From the NCBI RefSeq assembly GCF_048564905.1, contig NC_133014.1, forward strand, positions 15,137,136-15,201,135: 64,000 bases of DNA. The letters are read 5' to 3'. This stretch comes from Vicugna pacos. Its lineage: Eukaryota; Chordata; Mammalia; Artiodactyla; Camelidae. Below the pieces are notes generated by a model that was given only the letters and a program-made list of their open reading frames with translations, was not told where the DNA came from and ran no database searches. The translations under genes and the position numbers were made by a program. The first letter of the stretch is position 1, and each line of letters starts with the position of its first letter. Positions 36,753 through 47,632 of this stretch are shown here, piece by piece.

Positions 36753-37544
36753 CCACAGCAAAAACTGCTGGAGAAGGTGTACAGAAAAAGGAACCCTCCT
36801 ACACTGTCAGTGGAAATCTTGTTTGTATGGAATGTAGCTGTTAAGGAAAATAGTATATAGATCCCTCAAAAAACTTAAAATTGATTTACTGTATGATCCA
36901 GTGACCCCAATCCTGAGCATATATCCAGAGGGAACCTCAATTCAAAAAGATACATGCACCCCAATGTTCATAGCAGCACTATTTACAATAGCCAAGACAT
37001 GGAAACAACCTAAATGTCCATTGACAGATGACTGGACAAAGAAGCTGTGGTCTGTTTATACAGTGGAATATTACTTTGCAATAAAAAAGAATAAAACAAT
37101 GCCATTTGCAGCAGCATGGATGGAACTGGAGATTGTCATTCTAAGTGGATTAAGCCAGAAGGAGAAAGAAAAATACCATATGATATCACTCAGTTTGGAA
37201 TCTAAAAAAAAAAGAAAGAAAGAAAAGAGAAGAAAAAAGAAAACACTAATGAACTTATCTATGAAACAGAAACAGACTCACAGACATAGAAAACAAACTT
37301 ATGGTTACCAGGAGGAAAGAAGGTGGGAAGGAATAAATTGGGAGTTCGAGAATACTAACTACTGTGTATAAAATAGATAAAAAATAAATTTCTTCAATAT
37401 AGCACAGGGAACTATATTCAATATCTTGTAGTAACTTATAATGAAAAAGCATATGGAAACAAATACATGTATATATAGGGATGACTGAAACATTATGTTC
37501 ACCAGAAACTGACACATTGGAACTGACTATATGTCAATAAAAAA
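36753..37544 (+). mobile_element. young 5'-truncated L1, sense, with perfect 19-bp duplication
   Basis: Contains the last part of ORF2 and the 3' UTR. The plus frame 36901-37371 encodes the ORF2 C-terminus, with IYPEGTSIQKDTCTPMFIAA, TWKQPKCPLTDDWTKKLWSV and WMELEIVILSGLSQKEKEKY. It then runs through an A-rich spacer (37203-37245) into the UTR. The tail is 'gtcaataaaaaaat'. It is the clearest recent insertion in the window: exact target-site duplication, conserved ORF2 end, UTR close to the apparent consensus. Truncated at its 5' end, so it cannot move by itself. Confidence 0.97.
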
Positions 37545-37897
37545 ATAAGACAGTAACATTTTCAATGATGCTAGATTATACTGAAAAGCCAAGAGACAGG
37601 AGATGAAGCCAGGCATCATCAGACAGGAGCACGTGGTAGAAGATGCCGCAGGACTTGTTATAAGAGCTTAGACTTTACCCTGTACTAATGGGCTGTCGTG
37701 GAGAGATTTTTTTTTTTTAATAAACAGAGAAAGGTTGTGTGTCTACAGTTACGATGCAGCTGTGCAAAGAATGAATTTGAAGTGAGTCATCCTGGAGACC
37801 AGGAGCCTAACTGGTCTTAAAAATGATTTTAGTAATCCATGGGAGAAATTGTGGGGGCCTGATGCGAGGTGATAACGGAGGTGAACAGACAGATGGG

Positions 37898-38085
37898 GCA
37901 GTGCCTGGTTCTCCACTTTGGCTTCACATTAAAGCACCCAAGGAAATTTGAACTATCCTGGTGCCCCGTGCGCACACACACCTTTGCCCTAGACTGTTTA
38001 AATCGAAGTTTACACTGCAGCATGAGCAGTTTCAAAAGCTGTCCAGGTGCTTCAGGAGCTAAGGTTATGCTTCTGACTAGAGGCA
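37898..38085 (+). mobile_element. MER5-type hAT-Charlie fossil
   Basis: 'cagtgcctggttctccactttggcttcacattaaagcaccc' at the left and 'aaagctgtccaggtgcttcagg' at the right recall MER5 ('cagtggttctcaacc...ttggctgcacattagaatcacctgg' and its inverted end). The palindromic design of these short non-autonomous elements fits. It interrupts the L2. Confidence 0.7.
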
Positions 38086-38260
38086 TTTTTTAAGAGGTAG
38101 AATTGATTCAGATGAAGTCGAGAGAGACAAGTGTTCAGTATGAAACCCAGATTTCCTGCTTGGAAGACAGTGTAGATTTTGGTACCACTTAGAAAACACA
38201 GGAAGAAGAGGATGCTTCTGTGGGACCACAGTGAGATTAGTGTGCATCTGATATGAAAGA

Positions 38261-38529
38261 ACTATGACTGAATATCTGAAAGAGCTTTATTTATGACCAT
38301 CTCTCTGAGCAAGCCAAAGAGCATGGATGTAGGATTCGGCAAGCACGGAGTTTGAGGATTGCCGCTGTCACGGAGATGCAAGTGTCCCATGACTGGCTAG
38401 CTGCTAGCTGTGGGAGCCTGGCTCTCAGAGTGCGACCGTGGCTGCTGGGCTGGCTTTCAGAAGCAAGTTATGGAGGCAGCCGTCATTCACTGACTGAATA
38501 GTTTCCAAACAAGTTCTGATGGTAACTTG
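38261..38529. other. single-copy DNA
   Basis: Nothing recognised. Confidence 0.45.
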
Positions 38530-38620
38530 CTATTAAGGCTACTGAATAATTAATTATAATTAGTATAATTAGTTAGAAATAATTATATATAATTAGTTAA
38601 AAACAATTAATAATTAATTC
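38530..38620. repeat. AT-rich degenerate TAATTAGT tandem
   Basis: Repeated TAATTA-type units ('aattaattataattagtata', 'attagttagaaataatta', 'aattagttaaaaacaatt') form an almost pure A/T stretch with imperfect period. Confidence 0.7.
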
Positions 38621-38699
38621 GTCTCCCCTCCCCCAAAATCAACTTTTATCTCCTTGTTGGAATATTTGTTTCCTATTCTATTCAGTAAGCATCGATTCT

Positions 38700-39305
38700 C
38701 TTATTTCTTTTCTCTTTAGACAATTTTGTTTTATTTCCTATTGTCTAAAGTTAATGTTTTAGAGCTTTTATTTTCAGCCTTTCTTCTTTACAACTAGAGG
38801 CATTTAAAACGGTAAGCGTCCCTCTAATGATCACTTTAACTGTGTCCCACAGTTTCCTTTTTCAAAGATCTTTATAGATGGTAATTATTTCATTAAGTCA
38901 AGTTTTTGAGTTTCAGTTTAAAAACAGTAATATTCATTCACGTAGGTGTACAATTCAACAAGCTTCTGACAAGTATATTCAGTCATCAATCTCCACCAAA
39001 ATTAAATTACAGTCTGTTTCCATCAAACATCTCTGATTCCTTGATGTGCAATGTATATTCTTGTTTGCAAGTCTCCATTGGATACATTAAATACATGGTA
39101 TCATTGCACAGTTAACTGTACTGTCTTTTTAACTTTCCTCCAATTACGCTCATGGTTCCTTGCTTCTGTGTTGTGATTCTTTTTTAAATTCTGAGTTTAT
39201 GTTCCTTGAAAACTGTCTATGGAACTTCTTTGATATTTCTATTGGATCGTGTTCCTTCTAAAAGGAATTTCATTTGTTTCTGTTGGTTATCTGTGGTTAC
39301 TAGCA
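38700..39305 (-). mobile_element. old L1 fragments, antisense
   Basis: 'agagcttttattttcagcc', 'aactagaggcatttaaaacggtaag', 'taactgtgtcccacagtttcc' resemble antisense L1 ORF2. A different antisense L1 3' UTR-like piece follows at 38930-39130 ('ggtgtacaattcaacaagc', 'catcaatctccacc'). Both are strongly decayed. Confidence 0.5.
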
Positions 39306-39409
39306 GCCTAGATCACTTTCTTTCTTTATTTTTTTAACTTATTTATTTTTTTATTGAAGGATAGTCCATTACAATGTGTCAGTTTCTGGTATACAGCATA
39401 ATGTCCCAG

Positions 39410-39458
<49 letters not shown>

Positions 39459-39993
39459 CATTTTTATACATATGTTCATTTTTATATTCTTTTTATTAAA
39501 GGTTATTACAAGATATTGACTATAGTTCCCTATGCTACACAGAAGAAATTTGTTTTTTTATCTGTTTTTATATATAAGTGGTAAAAATTTGCAAATCCCA
39601 AACTAACTCCCAAATTTATTCCTCTCCACACAGAAGATTGTTTATGATGTCTACAAATATCTTTCTTTTGTAGATGAGTTCATTAGTGTTATCTTTTTTC
39701 TTTTCTTTCTTTCTTTTTTTTTTTTAGATTCTACATATAAGTGATATCATACGGTATTTTTCTTTCTCTTTCTGGCTTACTTCACTTAGAATGACGATCT
39801 CCAGGAACATCCATGTTGCTGCAAATGGCATTACTTCATTCTTTTTTATGGCTGAGTAGTATTCCATTGTATAAATAGACCACAGCCTCTTTATCCAGTC
39901 ATCTGTCGATGGGCATTTAGGTTGCGTCCATGTCTTGGCTGTTGTTAACAGTGCTGCTTTGAACACTGGGGTGCATCTGCCTAGATCACTTTC
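39306..39993 (-). mobile_element. 5'-truncated L1, antisense, with 15-bp duplication
   Basis: Flanked by GCCTAGATCACTTTC at 39306-39320 and 39979-39993. The body (39321-39978) is antisense 3' UTR followed by the C-terminal end of ORF2. The minus frame 39724-40041 encodes CTPVFKAALLTTAKTWTQPK, CPSTDDWIKRLWSIYTMEYY and FLEIVILSEVSQKEKEKYRM before running past the element. A long TG tract has grown within the UTR. Probably relatively young, though less well kept than the copy at 36753. Confidence 0.95.
39412..39457. repeat. (GT)23 microsatellite inside an L1 3' UTR
   Basis: Twenty-three perfect GT units at the place where other copies carry CATACATATATAC-type sequence, so the array grew from an L1-provided seed. 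Confidence 0.97.
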
Positions 39994-41469
39994 AAATAAG
40001 TTATCTTCTGACCATTTTTGGACAACATTCGTTGGTACCATATTTTCAGACCATAAAGCTATGTAAGGGATGTTGCAACTTCTTCTACCCCTTCCTCCAA
40101 CTCTGCAAGTCTACGTAAAGCTAATTTTCTTACAGTCCACTTAATATTTGCAGTTGTATTACTCTTCTGCCTTATGCTGGGCTTTCGTAACTGTTTCCTA
40201 CTAGGTTTGCATCAGTCTTAGTTACCTCCAGGCTCTGGTACTTTATGCAGCTACGGAAATGGAAGCTCAGGGTGACAAGGGGAAAGCCAGTCTGGGAGCT
40301 CACTTCCTCGAGTCCTTCCTTTCCCTTCACCTTGACCTCTGCAAAAGTCTTGCTTCCTTGTCGGCTCAGTGATGAATTTACACGCATTGTTTAAATACTT
40401 TATCAACCTTCATAGTTTGCTGTAATCAAGAGCGCTCTTCAGAGCGCCCACTGCCCTGCACTGTGGGAAGCAGAAACCAGCTTGTGCATTTTGAAAATGA
40501 TCTCAGGAAAGACTCTATGTATAAAAAATGTGGAAACTACTGAGCCAAACCTCATGATGTTTACTAAATGCCTTGATGTAAAGTAGCAAGAATTCAAACA
40601 GAAAGATTAAAAGAAAAAAAAACTCTAAAGCATTTAAAAATGTTTAAAAATGAATGCAAAATAAGCAGTTATTTACATAGATTCAATTTTGCAAGAACAT
40701 TTAGACCAGACCCTCTCCACACCTCTGTTGTGGTAAAGAACTTGAAAGAGTGTCAGTCACAATTCCTGCATGGTAAGACTAACAGTCATAGCACGATTAG
40801 ACTTACGTATGTCAATGCTCACATGTCAAACAAGCTGGTGGACTCTCATGACCCCACACGTAAGGGAGGTGTAGTTGATTGCAAGTAATTAACCCTTTGG
40901 TCCCTACTCTTCACCTCCCCCACCTCCATCCCCTCAAGCTTCATTAGATAAAGCAGACTTGAACTAGGTCTTAGAAGTTGAGAGTCGTTGAGTACGCAGA
41001 ACAACTTCATTTTATTTATATAGGTACTAAGATGCCACACAATATTTTATTTAAAAAAAAAAAGATCCACTGCTAAAATCGGTTGAAAAACATCTGTGCT
41101 AGTAGATGGTGAGTGGGAACAGATTAATCGGATACAGTAAACGCTATTGATTTCAGTGCCTTAAAGTTTAAGGGGATTATTAAAATGATTTTCAAATTGC
41201 CAAGACAGGCTGAGTCACCCTGGCGACAGCCATGTACGCTGCCTAAAATAAGGTTGGCTTGACGCTGGAGCAGACAGTTGGTATTCCTTGATTTAGCTCT
41301 TAAACTTCCTTTTTGTTCAGTTTTCTGGCTCGACTCCGAACTGGTAGTTACCTAGCCAGCTACCTTGTTCCTCTAGACTTCAAATATTATTCTTCCCCTT
41401 GACGCCTGCTTCCATGACAGATAGAATGATAAATCTCCACACAGTCTTTTGAAATGTTTAAAATAAATC
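39994..41469. other. single-copy DNA
   Basis: No gene or repeat recognised. Frames are at most 82 codons. Confidence 0.5.
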
Positions 41470-42870
41470 CTCTATTTCTTTTTTATTTTTTATTTTTGGT
41501 TTGAGCTGATACATAATCTCATAGCCAAAGGTCCTAGAAGGTATAAAATACAAAGTCAGTCTTTCAACTGAATCTCCCAGCAACTGAGTTTCCTTCTCCA
41601 GAAGCCACCACTGGAGTCAGATTCTCATGTCTTTGCGCAGAGACGTTCTCTGCATGTAGACAAGTGAACATCTGTATTTATTTTTTTCCCCTTTTCTTAG
41701 CCAAGACACAACATACTCTTCTGTACTTTGCGTTTGTCACTTTGCATACATTCTGAAGATTGTTCTAAATCCATGTCTGATGAATTCCCTCGCTCTTTTT
41801 TAAAGCGAGCTCTTCCAGGATGTTCCACAACTTATTTAATCACTCCTCATATTTAGAACGCTTTTATGCTGTGCTGTCACAAATAATGCTGCAAGGAATA
41901 TATGCACATATTTATGCAAGGATCAACATGGAACAGATTCCTAGAAGTGGAATTACTGCTTCTGCATCAAATTTTCATAGACACTGCCAAATTATTTCTA
42001 TAAATACAGCACCATTTCAGACTCCCAAGAAAACAGACAGAAGTACCCATCTTCCATACACTCAGCAACACAATGTGTTTTCAAACATTTTAATATTTGC
42101 TAATAAAAAATAATATAATTTTGGAGGGAGGGTCTAGCTCAAGTGGTAGAGCATATGCCTAGCGTGCATGAGGTCCTGGGTTCAGTCCCCAGTGCCTCCT
42201 CCGAGAGTAAGTAAACCTAATTACCTAATAACAAAATAATAAATTAAAATATTTTTAAAAGGGTAAACAAAGCTTTAAAAATAATAATAATATAGTTTTA
42301 ACTTATATTTATCTAATTTTGAATGGGTTTGAGTCTATTTGCACCTTCTTAAGGGACCTTTATGTCTACATTCCTCTGATTTAACTCTTTTGGCCATTTT
42401 AACTTGGGTGATCGTTATGAGTTCTTATTGATTCATAGAACACGTTTACCTGTTAAGTTCATCCATTTCCTCTTATGTGAATTGAAACGTTTTATTTTAT
42501 TTATTTTTCTGGTGTTTTTGTTAGGTAGAGTAGTTTTAGAATTGTCTAATCAAAATCATGTTTTTTTCCTTCCATAACCGCTATTTCACTCTGTAATTGA
42601 AACGAACTTTCCCATTCAATGTAAGAAAATTTTTCCAGAGTTTCTTCTTGTATTTAAAGTTTTATTTTTCACATTTAAGTCTTTAACATGCTTGGAATTT
42701 ATTTTTTGTATAAACTGTTAAGAAAGGATATTTCTAGCTAGTTAACTTTATTAATCATCTATCTTCCACATATGCTTTCAAATACTAACTTTATCATATA
42801 CAAAATTCCTATATTTTTCCTATTTCTGAACTTTGGAGGTTGCTCTATTTATCTGTCTCTTGATGCACTA
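41470..42870 (-). mobile_element. old L1M, 3' UTR and ORF2 end, antisense, split by a SINE
   Basis: Left part: 3' UTR blocks ('gaagccaccactggagtcag', 'gcagagacgttctctgcatg'), then 'gtgctgtcacaaataatgctgcaaggaata' and 'ttcctagaagtggaattactg'. After the SINE: 'atttttccagagtttcttcttg', 'cttggaatttattttttgta', 'aactttatcatatacaaaattcc', 'cctatttctgaactt', 'gctctatttatctgtctc'. Matches the L1M4/L1ME style. High divergence. Confidence 0.85.
42109..42299 (+). mobile_element. camelid tRNA-derived SINE with target-site duplication
   Basis: Body 42123-42285. The duplication is AATAATATAATTTT (42109-42122) versus AATAATATAGTTTT (42286-42299), one mismatch. The head is tRNA-like: A box TAGCTCAAGTGG at 42135-42146 and B box GGTTCAGTCCC at 42179-42189, the internal RNA polymerase III promoter. 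The tail is A-rich with AATAAT and AAATT repeats. It matches what I remember of the camelid vic-1-type SINE. Inserted into an old L1M. Confidence 0.95.
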
Positions 42871-44037
42871 AATCATCACTGGGCATTATTTTCTGGGAAA
42901 ACAAAAAGGTGGGTTTTAAGATGTTCTTACAGGATTCAGTTTTGGTCCCTCGTCCATAAGCCAAGTCTGCTGTTGAGGGTAAATTCCAGCTTCCTTTAAA
43001 TTCTTCCCAGGATGCTTTCTTCCTCATGAGCACCTTCTCAGAGTCTGCGCTGAGAACCAGAAACGGCTGGTCTCCAGCTCAGACAAGTACAAATGAGACC
43101 TACTCTGACCCCGGAAGGCATCGCACCGGTATCCCGGGGGCAGTGTTTTTTGTTTTTTGGGTTTTTTTTTTTGGTTTTTTTGGACTTAAATGAAAAGTGC
43201 AAGGTAGCCCTCCCTTCCAAGAGGAACTCTAGGTCAGCTAAACTGCATGGTACTGACCGTGCTGTAGGAAGCAACAAGAAAGTACAGGCAGCAGAAATCC
43301 AGAACGGAAGTCCTGCCTAGTCTGTCAAATGCCTGCAGACCGACGTGGACGATTCTCTGGTTCACACGTGGGCCAAAGAGAATCAGAATGTGAGTCAGAG
43401 AAAGATCCGAGGAACAGCTGATCCTGGCTTCCAAGGAAGCAAAAGGAAGCACCTAATTAATAACATAAAAGACTAAAGGAACCCTGAACACCCAGGCCTA
43501 TTGCCAACGTAAGATTCTGAAGGCCCTGACATATTCCAAGTCCCAGGCTGAAGGAGTGAAAACACAGATACTTAAACAAAGATCAGACCAATTCAGTGGG
43601 AAAACGCTGCCTGACTTAAAATGTGAAATGTCTGTAACCCTTACCGAAGCAAAATAAAACGATTTAACACAGAACAGAGAATAGCGTGTCTGTCTGGGAC
43701 GCAGTGTCTCCCTCCCCCCTCTCCACTCTCTCATTTCTTTAGTTGTTTTCTCCAGAATGTGATCTGGAGCTCGCCACCCTCCAGCAAACCAGAAGTCCTC
43801 TGTGACTGTAATGACTTCATTCTCCTAAAAGGATTTCTAAAAACAGAGAAATCTGAGAAGGAAGCTTGGTGGATTCTTAAATAGGTTCTAAGGAAAAGTG
43901 TCTGAAACGTGGAAACAGGCGAAAGAGAACATTGGATGCATTCTCAGGGCAGAGTTGGGCTTCGTATTTGATAGACGCTCTCTTGGCCATGCTATTTACA
44001 GCTCTGTAAGGCCGAGGTTCACTTGTAGCTTGTATTT
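42871..44037. other. single-copy DNA with a T-rich stretch
   Basis: A T/G-only stretch lies at 43145-43182. Overlapping 72-79 codon frames nearby are not recognisable. Confidence 0.5.
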
Positions 44038-44182
44038 TTTTTTAACTTTATTATTATTATTATTACTTACTGGAGTATAGTCAGTTACAAGGTGTCAATG
44101 TCTGATGTGCAGCGTAACGTTTCAATCATACATACATTTGTTTTCATATTCTTGCTCATTGTAGGTCACTACAAGATGTTTA
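44038..44182 (-). mobile_element. short L1 3'-end fragment, antisense
   Basis: T run and ATT repeats, then 'ctggagtatagtcagttac', 'gatgtgcagcgtaacgtttc', 'gtaggtcactacaagatg'. A worn duplication is likely: 44021-44037 ACTTGTAGCTTGTATTT versus 44183-44199 ACTTGTCGCTTCTAGTT (13 of 17 match). About 145 bp, UTR only. Confidence 0.85.
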
Positions 44183-44199
44183 ACTTGTCGCTTCTAGTT

Positions 44200-45828
44200 C
44201 AGTAAAGCTGCAAGTAATTTTTCTCCTGGTAGAAAATAAAGCCTTTAATACTGTGGTTTATTATTCTCTAGGACTTTAAACCATTTTATATCAAGTCCAG
44301 TTGTTTTTTCTTCCCTAATGTTCCTCCATTAAATTGCTAATGAATACCAAGTTCTTGAAATTCTCATTTTGACTGGTCTCAATATCTTACTGATTACCTC
44401 ATTAATTCCATGCGTTCATTTTATATTTGCATGAGAGTCATGATTTTACTTTGTAGAAAATTATGATTTAACAAGGTACTTATAGGTGTTTATTAATTTG
44501 CTGGAGCCACCACTCTCAAGGAACATGTCTTTAGTTTGAAAGCATACCCAGAGGTGACCAGGTTCTTGAAGAATGACTTGTGCTAACCGATCTTAAAGAA
44601 GACAATGGATGAGCCAGTTATAAATATATTTATTGGCAGCAGGAAATAGGTTGTACTTGTGTCTTGCACAGTCTAACTAGACCCCGGGCTATCCAGAAAT
44701 CCAAAAAGCCATGCTGATTTATTAAAACACTACTTGGGGAGGAAAAAAGCAAAAACAGAACTATAGGATTTGGAAGATTGTGGATGAAATATCTTTTTGT
44801 CTATAGAAAAGTCAGCCAACTGTTTTCCTTCCTAGTATGTTGTGCTTGTTAGTCTTCGTTTGCCACTGGCCCTTCCCTTTCATGCTCTTCTCCAATTGGC
44901 TCTGTGCCCCAGGAGGCTGGTATCGACAGGAAAAGTCACCTGGACAGCCCTTCTGGTTAGTTTCGTGTTAGCTTCAGCAACGGGAGGCATCAGCAGGAGA
45001 CCGGGGCACGGGGGGAGAGAAAGTTTGGGGTGTTTTAATCCTGATCCCTCCCTGCTTTGGTGCCAAACCTCACCACCACCACCAGCATTCCTGTCACAAG
45101 CCCTTCCACCTGCAGCTCCATCTCTCATCGGGGTCCTGTGTAATTATTTCCTCCTCTTTCCCCTCCCTGTGGGCAGTAAACCGTAGTCTCTGGGTGCCTC
45201 GACATCTCTTGTCCATTCCCTTAATCTGGGACGGGTCTAAACATTTCTGCAAATATTTGCCACACTAAAGTCTCTTTATCCGAGCCATCTCTCCTCCTTG
45301 CCCAGCCCTCCACAAAGGTGCCAGAGCCAGCTCTTTGTGCTCCACCTCCTCCCCTTAGTCCTTTCGTGACAACCTTTGCATCTTTGCTACATGCCTTTTC
45401 TCCCACTGTCCCAAAGTACTCAGCGATATTTCTTCCGTCAGTCACAGACTCGTGTCTCCAAAACACTCCCTAATCTTTCACACACATTCTGTTTTTTTAA
45501 AAATACTCCTTTCTCTTTTTTTTCCCCACCTGCAAAAAGGACTAATCATTTCGTATACCGAGCTGCCGATCCCAGCCTTTCAAAGACTGTCATGATCTGT
45601 AAGGCACTAGATCTGGAGGGGGCGGAATGTTCGTGTCTCACATACCTCTGGGCTCCAAAGGGAGCCTTGAATATCCGCTCATTATGAAATTCAACAGTAC
45701 CTATACAGCTCCCTGCACAGCAACCGTCTTACGTCTCTTGCTGCTTTCCAAACCCTGAATGTTCCCTAATCAATGGTACTTCGAGTACACCTGCTACATT
45801 TCATTAACATTGTTAAAAATAGCACCTT
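44200..45828. other. single-copy DNA
   Basis: A 114-codon plus frame (44842-45186) rich in leucine and proline reads on without a known motif. An 82-codon minus frame overlaps it. No splice or promoter evidence supports an exon. Confidence 0.5.
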
Positions 45829-45934
45829 TAGAATATGAAAACGAACGTATGTATGTATGTGCACGCCTGGGACATCGTGCTGCACACCAGAAACTGACAC
45901 ATTGTAACTGATGGTACTTCAATTAAAAAAGTAC
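45829..45934 (+). mobile_element. very short L1 3' end, sense, with 10-bp duplication
   Basis: Between ATAGCACCTT at 45819-45828 and 45935-45944. The body holds only the last ~105 bp of the L1 3' UTR: 'gaatatgaaaacgaacgtat', 'gctgcacaccagaaactgac', 'acattgtaactg' and a six-base A tail. Confidence 0.93.
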
Positions 45935-45944
45935 ATAGCACCTT

Positions 45945-46244
45945 CATGTTCAAGCTACGTCTAAGATTTTCCATGGCAACCTTCTTTTTTGTCATCATTT
46001 AACCTTTTTCTCATGCCATAAGTCTCAGTGCACCTGATCGTCCCTGAGACCCAAATCAGAACTCACTTTTCTGTGGTCAGTTTTCATGACGACTACCTTT
46101 CCTACCTAATCAGCATCTCTGAGACCTCCCGTCAGCTCAGACAGCAGAACCAGGTCTAAATTACTCTTGTCATGTTGAAAATGAGTGAGGTCTGAAAAGT
46201 GGCGTCATAAGGCATTGTCAGTACCCCTTCCCACTATGTTGGTT
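45945..46244. other. single-copy DNA
   Basis: Nothing recognised. Confidence 0.45.
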
Positions 46245-46545
46245 CCTGCCACGCTCAGTCTTGAAGAACCAGCTCAGACGGAACCTTCTCTATAAGTCCC
46301 TCTGTAAGCCTTTGGTCCTAGACAGCGTCCCTTTCTTTCTCTGTGTGACCTGCACATGGCAAATGTCTCTGCTGTAACACTTCTCACAAGGCACTGTCAT
46401 GGTATGTTTCTACATACGGATCTCCTGCTATCTTAGGAATCCTTAAAGGCTGTGTCTGAATTGTCTTTGTATCTCTGTCCCTGAAGAGTGTGATCCCTGT
46501 CACTGAAAAATGTGATCAATAAAAAAATCTGCATAAAGGAAGGAA
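46245..46545 (+). mobile_element. L2 LINE 3' part, sense
   Basis: 'gaaccagctcagacggaacc', 'tctctataagtccctctgtaagcc', 'gtaacacttctcacaaggcac' and 'ggctgtgtctgaattgtctttgtatc' with a final 'tgatcaataaaa' follow the end of L2 (C-terminal ORF2 and UTR). Confidence 0.65.
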
Positions 46546-46811
46546 GGGAAGGTGTGAATGGTATTGACTAGGTTACCGCTTGCTGTAGTGAGGTTCCGCT
46601 TGAATGTATGTCCTGGTCACATTCATTGGACTTGGTTATGTTCCAAGTCTCTTAGCCAAAGGGATTCTTTCATTTGACTGATTTCTCCCATTCTGAGCTG
46701 AAACTCGGTTGTCTGACTCTTAGAAAGGAACTTTATCTTTTGCTTTAAGGGCGTATTTTTGTATCCACTAAGACTCGTTTGTCAGTGGGGCTGACAGGGA
46801 GATGAGCATGT

Positions 46812-46918
46812 TAATAGTAATAATAATATTTAATAACCACTAAATTAATAATATCATTTTATGATATATAATATTTGATAATAAAATAATAACCATTATT
46901 AATAAAATAATAAAACTT
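46812..46918. repeat. AT-rich low-complexity stretch (AATAAT/ATTA)
   Basis: Almost only A and T, with AATAAT, TAATAT and AATAAA units. Confidence 0.85.
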
Positions 46919-47632
46919 TGTGACGTGGGAATCCTCAGTGAACCTAATCTGCTATGACAATCCTTTGTCACCATCAGACAGCTCAGTCACCTTCTCTGGC
47001 TCTGAGCAGAGGGACACAGCTGACCACTCTCATTTGTCTGGAACAAACCTGCGTTCCCCCAGTTCCTGACTGGGAGAATGTAAGCTTGCTTTCACAGAGA
47101 TCATAAAGAGAGGTGTCTCCATGCGGCGACCCCAGCAGCATCCGCAGTGCTTTGTAAATTATGAAGTGCCACATCAAGATGAAAATTGAACTGTCAGCAC
47201 ACATGATACGTGTACCCCTTGAATTATTTTAAGAAGTCGTGTTTAACACGTACTTCGACGTGACACTTCTCAGAGTAAGTCTGCACGTGTCCGTCTTAGT
47301 TTATACAGATCATCTCACTGCTGTATTGTGGATAACTGCTGATAGTCTGATCTTGCCTTCCAGGGAAGGTATGAAAAAAAAACTAATTAAGAAAGAATAT
47401 AGAAAAATGTCAAGAGCAACGAAGCTGCTACTCCTGGGCATTGTTGAATGCCGAACAGAACACAGGCTTAACATTTTCCAATTCTCTCCCTGGAAATTGT
47501 CAAACTTACCTCTGTAATCCTAGTTCTAGCATTTGCTCTCTCTTGTTGCACAGGCAAACAGAAGAAAATATGTATGTATTGGAATCACCATATGCTTCTC
47601 TTGTTTTTCTTCCACTGCTCTTGTGACTTTTT
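46919..47632. other. single-copy DNA
   Basis: No gene or repeat recognised. Confidence 0.5.

Larger units (their letters stand above)
36440..38260 (-). mobile_element. L2 LINE, antisense, split by two insertions
   Basis: Antisense L2 in three pieces. 36440-36752 holds 'ctcaaggaacttacagcctact'. 37564-37897 holds 'gagcttagactttaccctgtac', 'gggctgtcgtggagag', 'agtcatcctggagaccagg' and 'ttagtaatccatgggagaaat'. About 38086-38260 holds 'gaggtagaattgattcagatg'. These match, in order, the reverse complement of L2 from its 3' UTR back into ORF2. A young L1 and a MER5-type element divide it. L2 is of early mammalian age. Confidence 0.75.

Noticed and set aside
38530-38620. TAATTAGT-rich stretch as a second homeodomain enhancer
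   Set aside because: It is a low-complexity, nearly pure A/T tandem, so motif matches are expected by chance.
42123-42195. tRNA gene candidate with A and B boxes
   Set aside because: The promoter boxes are real, but the sequence is the head of a SINE with a tail and a target-site duplication and shows no complete cloverleaf. The same applies to 47633 and 51399.
44842-45186. 114-codon leucine- and proline-rich frame
   Set aside because: It resembles a signal-peptide-like start only by composition. There is no homologous motif, and an 82-codon frame runs on the other strand.
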